DNA of 64,000 bases from CAVRCT01 sp963719645 (lineage in GTDB: Bacteria; Pseudomonadota; Gammaproteobacteria; DSM-16500), in the NCBI GenBank assembly GCA_963719645.1, contig CAVRCT010000005.1:372001-436000 (forward strand), read 5' to 3'. A model generated the notes under the pieces. It did no database searches. It worked only from the letters and a program-made list of their open reading frames with translations, and was not told the DNA's origin. Position 1 is the first letter of the stretch. Each line of letters begins with the position of its first letter. Shown piece by piece: positions 16,272 through 25,109 of the stretch. The position numbers and the translations under genes were made by a program.

Positions 16272-18083
16272 ATGTCACTGATCAAAAAAGCAATATACGC
16301 CGCAAATGCGAAAATTAGCGCACAAGCTTATGCACGTCGAAAAACAGAGCAGCCGGTCAGTTATGGTAAATTTTCTGAAGCCTATCCCAGCCGTCTTAAG
16401 CTGGCTGTCTCAGGTCGTGACGAAAAGTTGGATGAGAAAAAAATCGAAGAGAAATCGGATGCTGCTCCGATTTTTTATTTGCGGCCAAGGCAGCCACTGA
16501 GCTCTTATTTTCTGGGCTTGATAAAGCGCGCATATGATTCGACGACTGTCATTTCAGCTGATTTTAATGAGTTCCCCAATGCGATCGATGAGCGAGGGAA
16601 TCGATATTTTATTGGCAATGCACCGATATCTGATTTGTTTGAATTTATCAAAGAGCAAACGGAAAAAGAGCAATATTTACCTCTTGATACCGTCAAGAAT
16701 TTAACGATTGATTTGATTTTAGCACTTCATGCGTTTCATGCGAGCGGACGAGTGATCTGTGATTTTAAACCGGAAAATTTTCTGATTTATCTCTCTAGTA
16801 CGGGCGATTATTATTTAAAACAAATTGATTTTGATGAAGTGCGAGAGGTCAGAGAAGGAGACAAATTTCCAATCGATCGTTATGAGGCTGGAGGCACGTA
16901 TTTCTATCTGGCCCCAGAGCGTAGAGCGCTTTATCATTGTACTCGTGATCGCTTGGGCAACTACATCGTTGGCGACTTTAAAAGTGCAAAGCACGAGAAA
17001 ATGCATGTTGAATTGAATGCAAAACAAGCGGATCTTTACAGTTTTGTCCAAACCACGAATGAGCGACTAGCGTTATTGTTATCGCCTGAGTTAAGAGGAG
17101 ATTTTTATAAGCAATTTACACACCTTTACAGAGAAGATCCTAGCAAGCGTGGTTCTATTGATGCGCTATTGGATCTTGAGTATTTAGGCGGCAAAGATGC
17201 GTTTGACAAACGAAGAGAAGCGGCTGCACGTCGTGCAAACACTATCAAAGTCAATGGAGAGACACCGGTACGAAGACAGATGGGCGATGTCAGATTGTTA
17301 CAGCCAAAAGATATTCGCCCCGCCTATGAACGTGCGTGGACAGCGTTGGAAGCAATGGAAGAACCGGCGAGAACACCGGCGCAAATAGCAAAAATGGTTG
17401 CCGCCATTAAAGAGTTAGAGACGGCATCGCTGACCATAGAAGATCCTGAGCTTGCAGATTGCTTTAAAGAAGCGGTTGAAGTCAGTGTTGAGCAAACTAA
17501 AGCAATAGCCCTCAAAAAAAATCATCCATTACTTAACATCCTCTATCCCAGCAAACTATGGTTTATCGCCGGTATGGTGCTTCTTGCCAAGGTACTGGCA
17601 GGTATTATTGTAAGCGCTATCCTCTTCACCGCACTTGCTTCGCCACCCGTTGCGTTGGCTGTTGGCACGGCGCTGGCGTTGGCGTTGTGTGCAGTTGGGA
17701 CGTTTTTTGTATTGCGTCAAGCAGCCATGTTTGCCAAATTAAACCAGTTGCTTACTCTTTTTTTCCGTAAACATTCACCCATGGATGCCAATCTGTTGCG
17801 ACAACAACATGTTGAGATGAAGAAAAACAAAGTACCCACTTCCACATTGATGATGTTGGCGGAAAAAGGAATTTTTGTCCGTAAAACTGGGACGATCGTG
17901 GCTGAGCGAAAGTGTGTATACCTTAGTGCTCAATCAAATGAAAAAGCGTTTTTTGATCCGGTGAAAAAAGAAGTTTTTTTCAAAATGCCGCAACAGCAGA
18001 ATGAAGTGGCTGCGCAATTCAGCTGGCTAGGCAATGAGGAAAATGTTGGGTTTCGCTGCGCTCTACCCAACCTACGTGACTAG
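16272..18083 (+). CDS. Eukaryotic-like protein kinase with two C-terminal membrane segments (effector candidate)
   Basis: A 603-aa protein with a protein-kinase-like core. The catalytic loop ICDFKPENFLI has Asp at residue 164, Lys two residues on and Asn after it. The metal-binding segment is QIDFDEV (Asp 186, DFD instead of DFG), and the activation segment ends in GGTYFYLAPE (about 207-216). No clear glycine-rich loop or VAIK lysine is visible, so the N-lobe is diverged. Two hydrophobic segments follow at about 430-455 and 460-482. The ATG at 16272 is preferred to an upstream TTG at 16248; GGA precedes it by nine bases. The last 13 codons are encoded by an R5 repeat arm. Related fragments lie at 16030-16115 and 27523-27770. 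No signal peptide; probably a secreted effector. Confidence 0.7.
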   Translation: MSLIKKAIYAANAKISAQAYARRKTEQPVSYGKFSEAYPSRLKLAVSGRDEKLDEKKIEEKSDAAPIFYLRPRQPLSSYFLGLIKRAYDSTTVISADFNEFPNAIDERGNRYFIGNAPISDLFEFIKEQTEKEQYLPLDTVKNLTIDLILALHAFHASGRVICDFKPENFLIYLSSTGDYYLKQIDFDEVREVREGDKFPIDRYEAGGTYFYLAPERRALYHCTRDRLGNYIVGDFKSAKHEKMHVELNAKQADLYSFVQTTNERLALLLSPELRGDFYKQFTHLYREDPSKRGSIDALLDLEYLGGKDAFDKRREAAARRANTIKVNGETPVRRQMGDVRLLQPKDIRPAYERAWTALEAMEEPARTPAQIAKMVAAIKELETASLTIEDPELADCFKEAVEVSVEQTKAIALKKNHPLLNILYPSKLWFIAGMVLLAKVLAGIIVSAILFTALASPPVALAVGTALALALCAVGTFFVLRQAAMFAKLNQLLTLFFRKHSPMDANLLRQQHVEMKKNKVPTSTLMMLAEKGIFVRKTGTIVAERKCVYLSAQSNEKAFFDPVKKEVFFKMPQQQNEVAAQFSWLGNEENVGFRCALPNLRD

Positions 18084-18192
18084 GCAGGAAAATGTTGGGT
18101 TTCGCTGCGCTCTACCCAACCTACGTGACTTTTTCTTCAAGGGTTATTAGTCACGTAGGTTGGGTAGAGCGCAGCGAAACCCAACAGCATCA
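18084..18192. repeat. R5 inverted repeat block, left copy
   Basis: Positions 18090-18193 carry a 104-bp block: an arm TGTTGGGTTTCGCTGCGCTC...CCTACGTGACT, a short spacer TTTTTCTTCAAGGGTTATT, and the complementary arm. An almost identical block (one difference seen) is at 27778-27881. A single arm also forms the 3' end of the kinase gene just before it (18045-18082), so this site holds one and a half copies. Confidence 0.9.
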
Positions 18193-18325
18193 CTCTTGGT
18201 TAAAATACGCAAACAACATATCGCCTGATTCTTCTAAGCGTAAATATTTTGATTGGCTGGGCAATAAAAAATATCGATCTAAACGACTGCATAATTCGAG
18301 TAATTTATTTTTAAACGATTTTGGG
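18193..18325 (-). pseudogene. Fragment of the pterin synthase (PTPS/QueD-like) gene
   Basis: About 125 bp closely similar to 28074-28200, the middle of the intact PTPS gene on the same strand. Shared words include AACAACATATCGCCTGATTC and AATAAAAAATATCGATCTAA. The 3' part of the gene (27886-28073 in the intact copy) is missing, and the R5 block is joined directly to the fragment. Similarity ends at about 18315, before the 5' end. It is a leftover of a segmental duplication, not a functional gene. Confidence 0.85.
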
Positions 18326-18367
18326 GTCGTCTTCTTGACCCCAGTCGTCTTGAACATGGCTTAGGTG

Positions 18368-18520
18368 TTTTGGTGCGCCAAAGGAGACAGTTTTTAGACG
18401 CGCCAAATTAACTTTTATTCATTTGGTGCGGCGTATTTACGGCAGCCATGGGCGCACTAAATCTATAAAATATATTTTGGTGCGTCCTATCGGGTGCTAG
18501 AATAGACGCACCAAATTAAG
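18368..18520. promoter_or_regulatory. Six TTTGGTGCG-type half-sites in three inverted pairs upstream of the ATPase gene
   Basis: Half-sites read TTTTGGTGCGCC (18369), GACGCGCCAAATTAA (18396, inverted), ATTTGGTGCGGCG (18421), GGGCGCACTAAAT (18450, inverted), ATTTTGGTGCGTC (18474) and ATAGACGCACCAAATTA (18502, inverted). The alternating orientation gives three loose palindromes ending just before the GTG start. It may be an operator array for autoregulation or a recognition site for the ATPase system. The function is not known. Confidence 0.5.
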
Positions 18521-18536
18521 TATTAGCGGGGCTACA

Positions 18537-19532
18537 GTGAGCATACCCTTTGTTGGCCGAGAAGCAGAAATTCAAGAGTTGAGCGACTTGCAACATAAAA
18601 ATACTGCGAACATGGTAATCGTGCAAGGCCGCCGCCGCATCGGAAAGAGCAGACTGATAGAAGAGTTTGCCAAAAACCAAAAATTTTACTGTATCGCAGG
18701 CATTGCTCCTCATAAAGAAACAACTGCGCAAATGCAGAGAGATGAATTCGCACGACAGCTTAGTGAGCAATTCGGAATACCAAAATTTAGCATGGATGAT
18801 TGGGGGAGCTTATTTACATTATTAGCCCAGTATACTGTAAAAGGTAAAGTAGTGATTCTGTTAGATGAAATTTCATGGATGGGCTCACTCGATTCGACAT
18901 TTCTAGGGAAATTAAAAAATGCTTGGGATTTGCAACTCAAGAAAAATCCTAAATTGATGCTGGTATTATGTGGATCAGTATCTTCATGGATTGAGAAACA
19001 TATTGTTAGCAGTACGTTATTTATGGGGCGCCCATCTTTATATATAAAGCTACCTGAATTATCAGTATCAGAATGTAATGAATTCTGGGGTAAATACGAA
19101 GAAAGAATATCTGCATATGAAAAGCTGAAAATACTTTCAATCACCGGCGGCGTACCAAGGTATCTTGAGCTTATTAATTCAAACAAGAGTGCTGAAGATA
19201 ATATAAGAACCATGTGTTTCTCACCAAATGCACCATTATTGAATGAGTTTGAACGTATTTTTTCGGATATTTTTGGTACACGAAGCGCTATCTATAAAGA
19301 AATTATTAATCGATTAGTTGTAGGGCCTGCCACACAAGAGGAAATTTTGACGAGTTGTAAACGTAGTAAAACTGGAGACTTTAGTGAGTATCTTTCTGAT
19401 TTAGTTATGGCCGGATTTATATCGAGAGATTTTACTTGGCATTTAAAAGATGGCAAAACATCAAAGTTAAGTCGTTATCGTCTTAAAGATAATTACGTGC
19501 GGTTTTATTTGAAGTATATACAGCCTAATTAA
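18537..19532 (+). CDS. Archaeal-type AAA ATPase, C-terminally truncated
   Basis: A 331-aa P-loop ATPase: FVGREAEIQEL at the start, Walker A VQGRRRIGKSRL, Walker B VVILLDEISWM, then a winged-helix region. This is the ARCH_ATPase/AAA_14 type, whose members usually run to about 450 aa with a DUF234-like end. Here the frame stops at YIQPN. The next in-frame codons still read TKIEKGTF, which is how the family continues, so the TAA at about 19530 looks like a nonsense mutation followed by decay. The start is GTG at 18537, with GGGG six bases upstream. Family function is unclear; often found with mobile or defence genes. Confidence 0.75.
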   Translation: MSIPFVGREAEIQELSDLQHKNTANMVIVQGRRRIGKSRLIEEFAKNQKFYCIAGIAPHKETTAQMQRDEFARQLSEQFGIPKFSMDDWGSLFTLLAQYTVKGKVVILLDEISWMGSLDSTFLGKLKNAWDLQLKKNPKLMLVLCGSVSSWIEKHIVSSTLFMGRPSLYIKLPELSVSECNEFWGKYEERISAYEKLKILSITGGVPRYLELINSNKSAEDNIRTMCFSPNAPLLNEFERIFSDIFGTRSAIYKEIINRLVVGPATQEEILTSCKRSKTGDFSEYLSDLVMAGFISRDFTWHLKDGKTSKLSRYRLKDNYVRFYLKYIQPN

Positions 19533-19723
19533 ACTAAAATTGAGAAAGGCACATTCTATACATTTGACACGCATGGGATTGCATCCGGTCTCGCAGCTTT
19601 GGCAATATAGGGAACATTTTCCCTTTGGTATCAACTGTTCCAGGATTTCTTAATCTTTCCTTAAGCAAGGACCATTAAACTATCATCCTTTAGCTAAGTA
19701 AAATATCTAGAGGATTGTATAAT
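19533..19723. other. Decayed tail of the ATPase gene and leader of the giant gene
   Basis: The first 30 bases after the ATPase stop still encode family-like residues (TKIEKGTF); after that no reading frame is recognisable. The leader of the following gene ends with AGAGG at 19709-19713, a good ribosome-binding site for the ATG at 19724. No clear promoter is seen. Confidence 0.5.
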
Positions 19724-22700
19724 ATGGCAATGGCGAGATTTGTTATTTCAGTAGATAGCCTTAATGACGATGAAACAAGTCAACTGAAATTATTAGGATT
19801 ATCACTAAAACAAGACGATCACGGCAGCTTTTTTGAATGGCCTGTTAAAAGTAAATTATTTTCGACAAGCGCAACGCCATTAAGTGTAAATAAACAGCGT
19901 CAAAGACTTTATTATCATGGTGGTGGAGAAAAAATTACGTTAGCCGAGTCAACCATCATCACTAAAAAAAACGGTGTTCAAGTCCAGACTACATGCGAAG
20001 ATGGGATCGACAAAGCAGTTAAAACACACCAAGCAAGCAATACAGCAACGAATGATGAAATGCCTTTCAATCAACTGACGCCTGAAACGTTGGCAGATTC
20101 TGTCAATATTGCGCAGCAACAACAAAACCAAGATACGTCTCAAACGGCATTAGAAATCAGCGTTAAAAATGCTGAACTCCTTTTAGAGTACATGAAAAAT
20201 GATACGTCAGAACAAACAGAACAACCTATCCAAGTATTAGATATCGACTTAGGTTTAACACGATTTACCGATGAGGATGGCTGTGAGAGGCTCAGTTTTA
20301 AAGAATTTCGTAAGAGATTCGGTATCTCTGTTGCGGGAATTGCAGAACACCAAAAAAATAAAAAAAACGAAGCAAATGAACGCAGTGATTCAAAAGAAGA
20401 AAAAAACAAACTATCTCGTATCACAGTGCTACCTAACGTTATCCTTAACGAAGTATCCGCAGCAACACCCGGCACATTATTACAAGGACAACACATTGGC
20501 GATCCTTTGCATCGATTTATTAAAGAATATGAAAAACTGAAAAATGAGAAAATCGGTTTCGTCAGCGTGTATTCCGGCATTCGTTTAAAAATCAGCGCAG
20601 CAGATGAAAAAGCCTACGCACAAAAAAAAGAAGCATTATTACACTATTTAAAAAATCGTTTGGGCATCAAGGCAAAAGAAGTTTTGTTGCCAGGTCAGCT
20701 TTTTTCTGGATTACACGATGAGAATGAAGCGGATCAAAATGCATTAGGTGCGCAAAAACTTTATGATTTGCATGGCCCACTTGAAACGAAAGTAAATGCC
20801 TATGACAGATTACGCAAAATTGCACCGCAATTGGTATTTCCTAGCCAACATTTAAAGAATGAAGCTAAAGGTAAGAATAAACTGGTAGAGTTACCAGAAT
20901 TGACAGAAGATGAAATTGGACTGTTGGCAAAAAAACATATTTTAAACGTGAAAAAATCTGAAAAAACACCAGGTCTTTTCCGTGTTTGTATTAACATGGT
21001 TGAATTAGATTATTTTCAGTTAAGTGAATATATCACTCTCATAAAAAAGCAATTACAACTAGTCGGTAAAGAAACCACCGAAATAGATGCACAGGTAAAA
21101 AGTCTCAATGCGACAATGGATAAGATACGCAATGAAATTGATCTTTTAGATGAAGCACGTGCTAAGATTGAAAAGGCAATTCCTTTTGATGCGAATCAAT
21201 ATGCCGCAATCAACAATAGAATAGACGAAGCGTTAAAAACACTAAAAAATACGGTTAACCAGTTAGAAAAATACATTCATGATCTCATAACAGACCTACC
21301 TACGTTGAAAAAAACTGAGATAGCAAAAAATTTCGAGCGATTAATTCAAGCTAAAAAACCCCAACCTGTTATTTATATTCCTCAAAGAGAAGCCCATGCC
21401 GCTAAACTGAGACTTCATCATCAGGGCCCCGCGAGTGAGTCTGCGGTAGTTGGAAAAAGGTCAAATGGCCAATTGTTAACAACACTCTCACTTGAAGTAT
21501 TAGAAGCATTGATCCAAAATATCGTTTATAGCGTTGATTTAAGCGATTCTATGACAGTGCACTTAGACATGGTCGCCCGTCTTATTGAAAAAATATTTGA
21601 TGCAAATAATGATGAGTATACGACGCATATTTTAAAAACTTTTTACAGCTCAAAAGATAATATTTTGCAATACCCAGAGCTTACGAGAGTAAAAGGCGAT
21701 GACCAAACTGGCAAAGATAAATTGGTAAGAGCACTTAAACAAAGTTCTGGCGGCGGCGTAACCCCAATCGTCTATGCAGTCACGCAGGATTATGACGAGC
21801 TTAAAGCAGGTGAACGACAGTGTTTTGTGAGAATCACCGACGGTGGTGATGCCACGCTTTTCCCTATGCCTGTAGTAGAACAGAAAAAAGAAAATAAAGC
21901 GGATTCTAATTATTTTAATGAGCAGCTTCTGATGCCAAGTTGGTTAGAGGGTGCCGCTAAGACAAAGCTTTTAGCAAACATTTTAGAACACAACAAAAAA
22001 ATGGATAGAGAAAGAAAATTATCATCTGTTGAAATTAGAAAAATACAATACACATACGCTACACAAAAAGCACTTAAGGATAATCCAGAGATAGCAGATG
22101 ATGATGCTAAATTAGAAGAAGCGGTTGATCGCATTATGGAAGATAAATTTAATTTTTCGATGAGTAAAAAGTCAGAACTTCTTTTCTATAATGTAACAGG
22201 GTTTAAGAATGCAAAAAAACTTGCCCGCGAAGCTGCCGAGCGCCGCGGTGTAAACTTTAGTACAGACGTGCATAATGTGACTGTTGGAACAGGTCAAGAT
22301 TTTTTACCTGTGGCTCAACACGAAACTGGCGCAGTGGCAAAGAGAAGAAAAGAAGCACAAGCTTGCCTGTACTCGATTGCCGAAGACGGCGATCAACGAA
22401 CTAAAAACTGTTTCTCACTGCCACACCCAGGACAGCTGGATCAGACATCCAATTTGATTGTAACCGCGATTGCGGGCTCTGAAATATCTATTGCGACTGA
22501 TCCAGGACTCACTTTTAAATATGATGAGGAAGGCGATCATATTATCGAGGTAATAAAATCAGAAGCTGCTAGAGAATTAACAGCTGTTGCAAATATTCCT
22601 TCCCTGATGGGTGCCGCACTCGATATGCCACCTAAAGGGCAATCGCTTCATTACCATCACATTATCCGTACCAGAGGTCATACCTTCGTTATTCCTATCG

Positions 22701-25081
22701 AAATTACAGCAGGTGTTCTTGCCAATGCAAAGAAAGTTTCTCGAGAAGAAGAGTTTGCTTTTGCACGACAAGAATTATTGCTGATTTTGTCTGAAGATCG
22801 CAGTACACATCCTGAATATTATCAACAGTATTTTAAAAACAGACTTGCAATCTTGGGTGTTCGTGAAAAACTAAAACTGATCTATGAGAAAATTCAGCAA
22901 AATTATTATCCTTCTTTAGCAAATCACGATAAAGAAGAGCACATGAAATTCGTCATGCGAATGATGAAAAAATGTGACAATGCATTATTACTTTTTACCG
23001 AGAAAGATGAAAAAACGTCATCTAAACGAAGTGAGATCGAGACATTAAGAGCAAGAAAAATCGAATTAGAAGAGCAGTTGAATGATTGGAAAAAGACAGT
23101 AAATGAACTTGAGTCTAACTTTAAGCACATTGAGGAAAAGACGGCTAAGCAAAAGCAAGCGCTCAAAGATGCAGAACAAAAATTAGCGTTGCAGATGATA
23201 GAATTGCTTAAATTAAAAAAAGTTGATTTGAATGAAAAGAATTTTTCATCTGATATCAACGAATTAATTCTTCTTGAGGAAATACTTAAGTATCGTTCGA
23301 ATCTACGTGATCATGTTCAATATCAAAAATTTGATCAATTAGCCGGACGAATAGCAACAATTTTAAGTAATATAGCCGAATCTGCTCGAAGAGAAGAAGT
23401 TGAACGAAGCAGAGAAGCAATGACTACATCTTGTAGAGAAGCGGGTGGAACTAACTCTACTGAACGATATAGACGTCGTGGCCAGGGTGTGAGGAGTGCT
23501 CGAGTTCATTATTACTGTTCTGGACTGATCACATTACAACAAGATATTACTGAAAAGTCAGATGAATTAAAGCAAGCAGTAACATCAGCAATTGCAATGA
23601 TCAAAAAAAGCGACACGTTGAATTTTAAGACCGATGACATCATAAAAGAGATAGAAGCTGCTCGTGATTTCCAACATTGTTGTAAAGATGAATTATCAAA
23701 AACTGAAAAACAATTAGATGAGTGGCAAAAGAAAGGCAGATTAGTTTTAACTGACAATGAAGAGTTTGGTAATTTTACCCAAGATGGGTTAGAGCGGGCG
23801 GATACGAGTCTGCAATTACGTTTAGCGGATGATATTGCTCTCGACTGCGGTTTATTGATAACGCAGGCGCCAACACCTGAAGACGAGAATACAGAAAACC
23901 TCCGTGATTTAGTTAAAACTCAGCAGCATATGCAAGCAAGACAGCATGAACTCAGTGTTGATCATGTGTTTCTTGAGCGAAAAGTGCAAGCAACTGCGTC
24001 AGAGCAAGATACATTAAAACTTGCGCAATCTGCATTGCAACTAGAAGTTAAAACCGTAGCACTTTCCGCAGACTCTGCCGCATCAAACCTTGGGAAAGCT
24101 CAGAATGAATTGAAGAGCGATCTGAGTGAAGTAAAAACACAAGTTGCCAATCATGATGAGCAAATTAAAGAATTGCAATCATTTTGCAAAGAAATCAAGC
24201 AAGCCATCGTTGAAATTAAAAAAGATCTCACACTCATCATGTCTTCCGACGAAGATCAAGAGCAAAAATGGGTGAATGAGCAATTTAAAGATCAAAAGCT
24301 TGCTGATTTTTACCTGATTGTCAAAAACAATCTGACTGATCTCTTGACAGTTAATGCCTTACAAGTCCGTGGGAGAATTAAAGTTGAGAATTCAACCAAA
24401 GGATCCATTGCTAAAATGGTAGCCGAACATTTAATAGGTATCATTCCATTGCCTTGGATGGGTGTCTTAGCAAGCTTTGTGGGTTCTGCTATCTCTGCTG
24501 TAGATAAAAATAGAGAGCTTGCTAAAGCCAAAAATACAGAAGTCATTCACTTGGATCATGTGCAGCAATTTGCATATCGATTTACTATGAAATTTCGTTC
24601 ACAAATTCTCTTGTGTAAAGCTAATAATGATGTAGCGATTTTTGCTTCAACTATTCAAGAGAGAATTGTTGGAGGATTAGGTCAATTAAAAAAGAAATCG
24701 CAAGATTTTTTAAAAGAGGATATGTCAAACGAACAAATTGCCAAACAATTAATGTATTGTGCAATAAAAGGTAAAGCATCGAAAAAATTAATGACTTGCC
24801 AAGATAAACCAACAACCGTTGAAAATTTACTTCGCGGTGCAGTCACAACGTATCGTGGTGCTTTTTGGCATGATCGTAAGAAGAAAGAGAAAGAAGCAGC
24901 TGTACTAGCTGAGGTAAATGGCGTGACTGAAGCCTATCCAGGTGAAGTGGAACAGCGAAAATTAGTTTTGTTCTCAACCCTGCCTTCAGCGGGTCGATTT
25001 AAAAATAAAGCAGGATTACCGGCTCCTGTTTCTGAAGCACCAGATGAACCCGAATCCATTTGCGATGTAGTCTTTCACTAA
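19724..25081 (+). CDS. Giant coiled-coil protein with a von Willebrand factor A domain (effector candidate)
   Basis: A 1785-aa cytosolic-type protein without signal peptide. A VWA domain is seen at about 600-720: strand YSVDLSDSM gives the MIDAS triad D605-x-S607-x-S609, GGVTPIV gives T680, and RITDGGDA gives D706, so the metal site is complete. Long coiled coils lie at about 430-520, 1075-1180, 1290-1370 and 1400-1510. A short hydrophobic patch (IGIIPLPWMGVLASFVGSAI) is near 1572-1591. A motif ERYRRRGQGV at about 1246-1255 recurs in the next protein. AGAGG supports the ATG at 19724 over the TTG at 19715. It is followed after 28 bp by the SH2-like gene, a likely two-gene operon. I know no named relative; a host-directed scaffold is an inference. 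Confidence 0.65.
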   Translation: MAMARFVISVDSLNDDETSQLKLLGLSLKQDDHGSFFEWPVKSKLFSTSATPLSVNKQRQRLYYHGGGEKITLAESTIITKKNGVQVQTTCEDGIDKAVKTHQASNTATNDEMPFNQLTPETLADSVNIAQQQQNQDTSQTALEISVKNAELLLEYMKNDTSEQTEQPIQVLDIDLGLTRFTDEDGCERLSFKEFRKRFGISVAGIAEHQKNKKNEANERSDSKEEKNKLSRITVLPNVILNEVSAATPGTLLQGQHIGDPLHRFIKEYEKLKNEKIGFVSVYSGIRLKISAADEKAYAQKKEALLHYLKNRLGIKAKEVLLPGQLFSGLHDENEADQNALGAQKLYDLHGPLETKVNAYDRLRKIAPQLVFPSQHLKNEAKGKNKLVELPELTEDEIGLLAKKHILNVKKSEKTPGLFRVCINMVELDYFQLSEYITLIKKQLQLVGKETTEIDAQVKSLNATMDKIRNEIDLLDEARAKIEKAIPFDANQYAAINNRIDEALKTLKNTVNQLEKYIHDLITDLPTLKKTEIAKNFERLIQAKKPQPVIYIPQREAHAAKLRLHHQGPASESAVVGKRSNGQLLTTLSLEVLEALIQNIVYSVDLSDSMTVHLDMVARLIEKIFDANNDEYTTHILKTFYSSKDNILQYPELTRVKGDDQTGKDKLVRALKQSSGGGVTPIVYAVTQDYDELKAGERQCFVRITDGGDATLFPMPVVEQKKENKADSNYFNEQLLMPSWLEGAAKTKLLANILEHNKKMDRERKLSSVEIRKIQYTYATQKALKDNPEIADDDAKLEEAVDRIMEDKFNFSMSKKSELLFYNVTGFKNAKKLAREAAERRGVNFSTDVHNVTVGTGQDFLPVAQHETGAVAKRRKEAQACLYSIAEDGDQRTKNCFSLPHPGQLDQTSNLIVTAIAGSEISIATDPGLTFKYDEEGDHIIEVIKSEAARELTAVANIPSLMGAALDMPPKGQSLHYHHIIRTRGHTFVIPIEITAGVLANAKKVSREEEFAFARQELLLILSEDRSTHPEYYQQYFKNRLAILGVREKLKLIYEKIQQNYYPSLANHDKEEHMKFVMRMMKKCDNALLLFTEKDEKTSSKRSEIETLRARKIELEEQLNDWKKTVNELESNFKHIEEKTAKQKQALKDAEQKLALQMIELLKLKKVDLNEKNFSSDINELILLEEILKYRSNLRDHVQYQKFDQLAGRIATILSNIAESARREEVERSREAMTTSCREAGGTNSTERYRRRGQGVRSARVHYYCSGLITLQQDITEKSDELKQAVTSAIAMIKKSDTLNFKTDDIIKEIEAARDFQHCCKDELSKTEKQLDEWQKKGRLVLTDNEEFGNFTQDGLERADTSLQLRLADDIALDCGLLITQAPTPEDENTENLRDLVKTQQHMQARQHELSVDHVFLERKVQATASEQDTLKLAQSALQLEVKTVALSADSAASNLGKAQNELKSDLSEVKTQVANHDEQIKELQSFCKEIKQAIVEIKKDLTLIMSSDEDQEQKWVNEQFKDQKLADFYLIVKNNLTDLLTVNALQVRGRIKVENSTKGSIAKMVAEHLIGIIPLPWMGVLASFVGSAISAVDKNRELAKAKNTEVIHLDHVQQFAYRFTMKFRSQILLCKANNDVAIFASTIQERIVGGLGQLKKKSQDFLKEDMSNEQIAKQLMYCAIKGKASKKLMTCQDKPTTVENLLRGAVTTYRGAFWHDRKKKEKEAAVLAEVNGVTEAYPGEVEQRKLVLFSTLPSAGRFKNKAGLPAPVSEAPDEPESICDVVFH

Positions 25082-25109
25082 ATATGGTTAACTTAACGAG
25101 GAAAAATTT

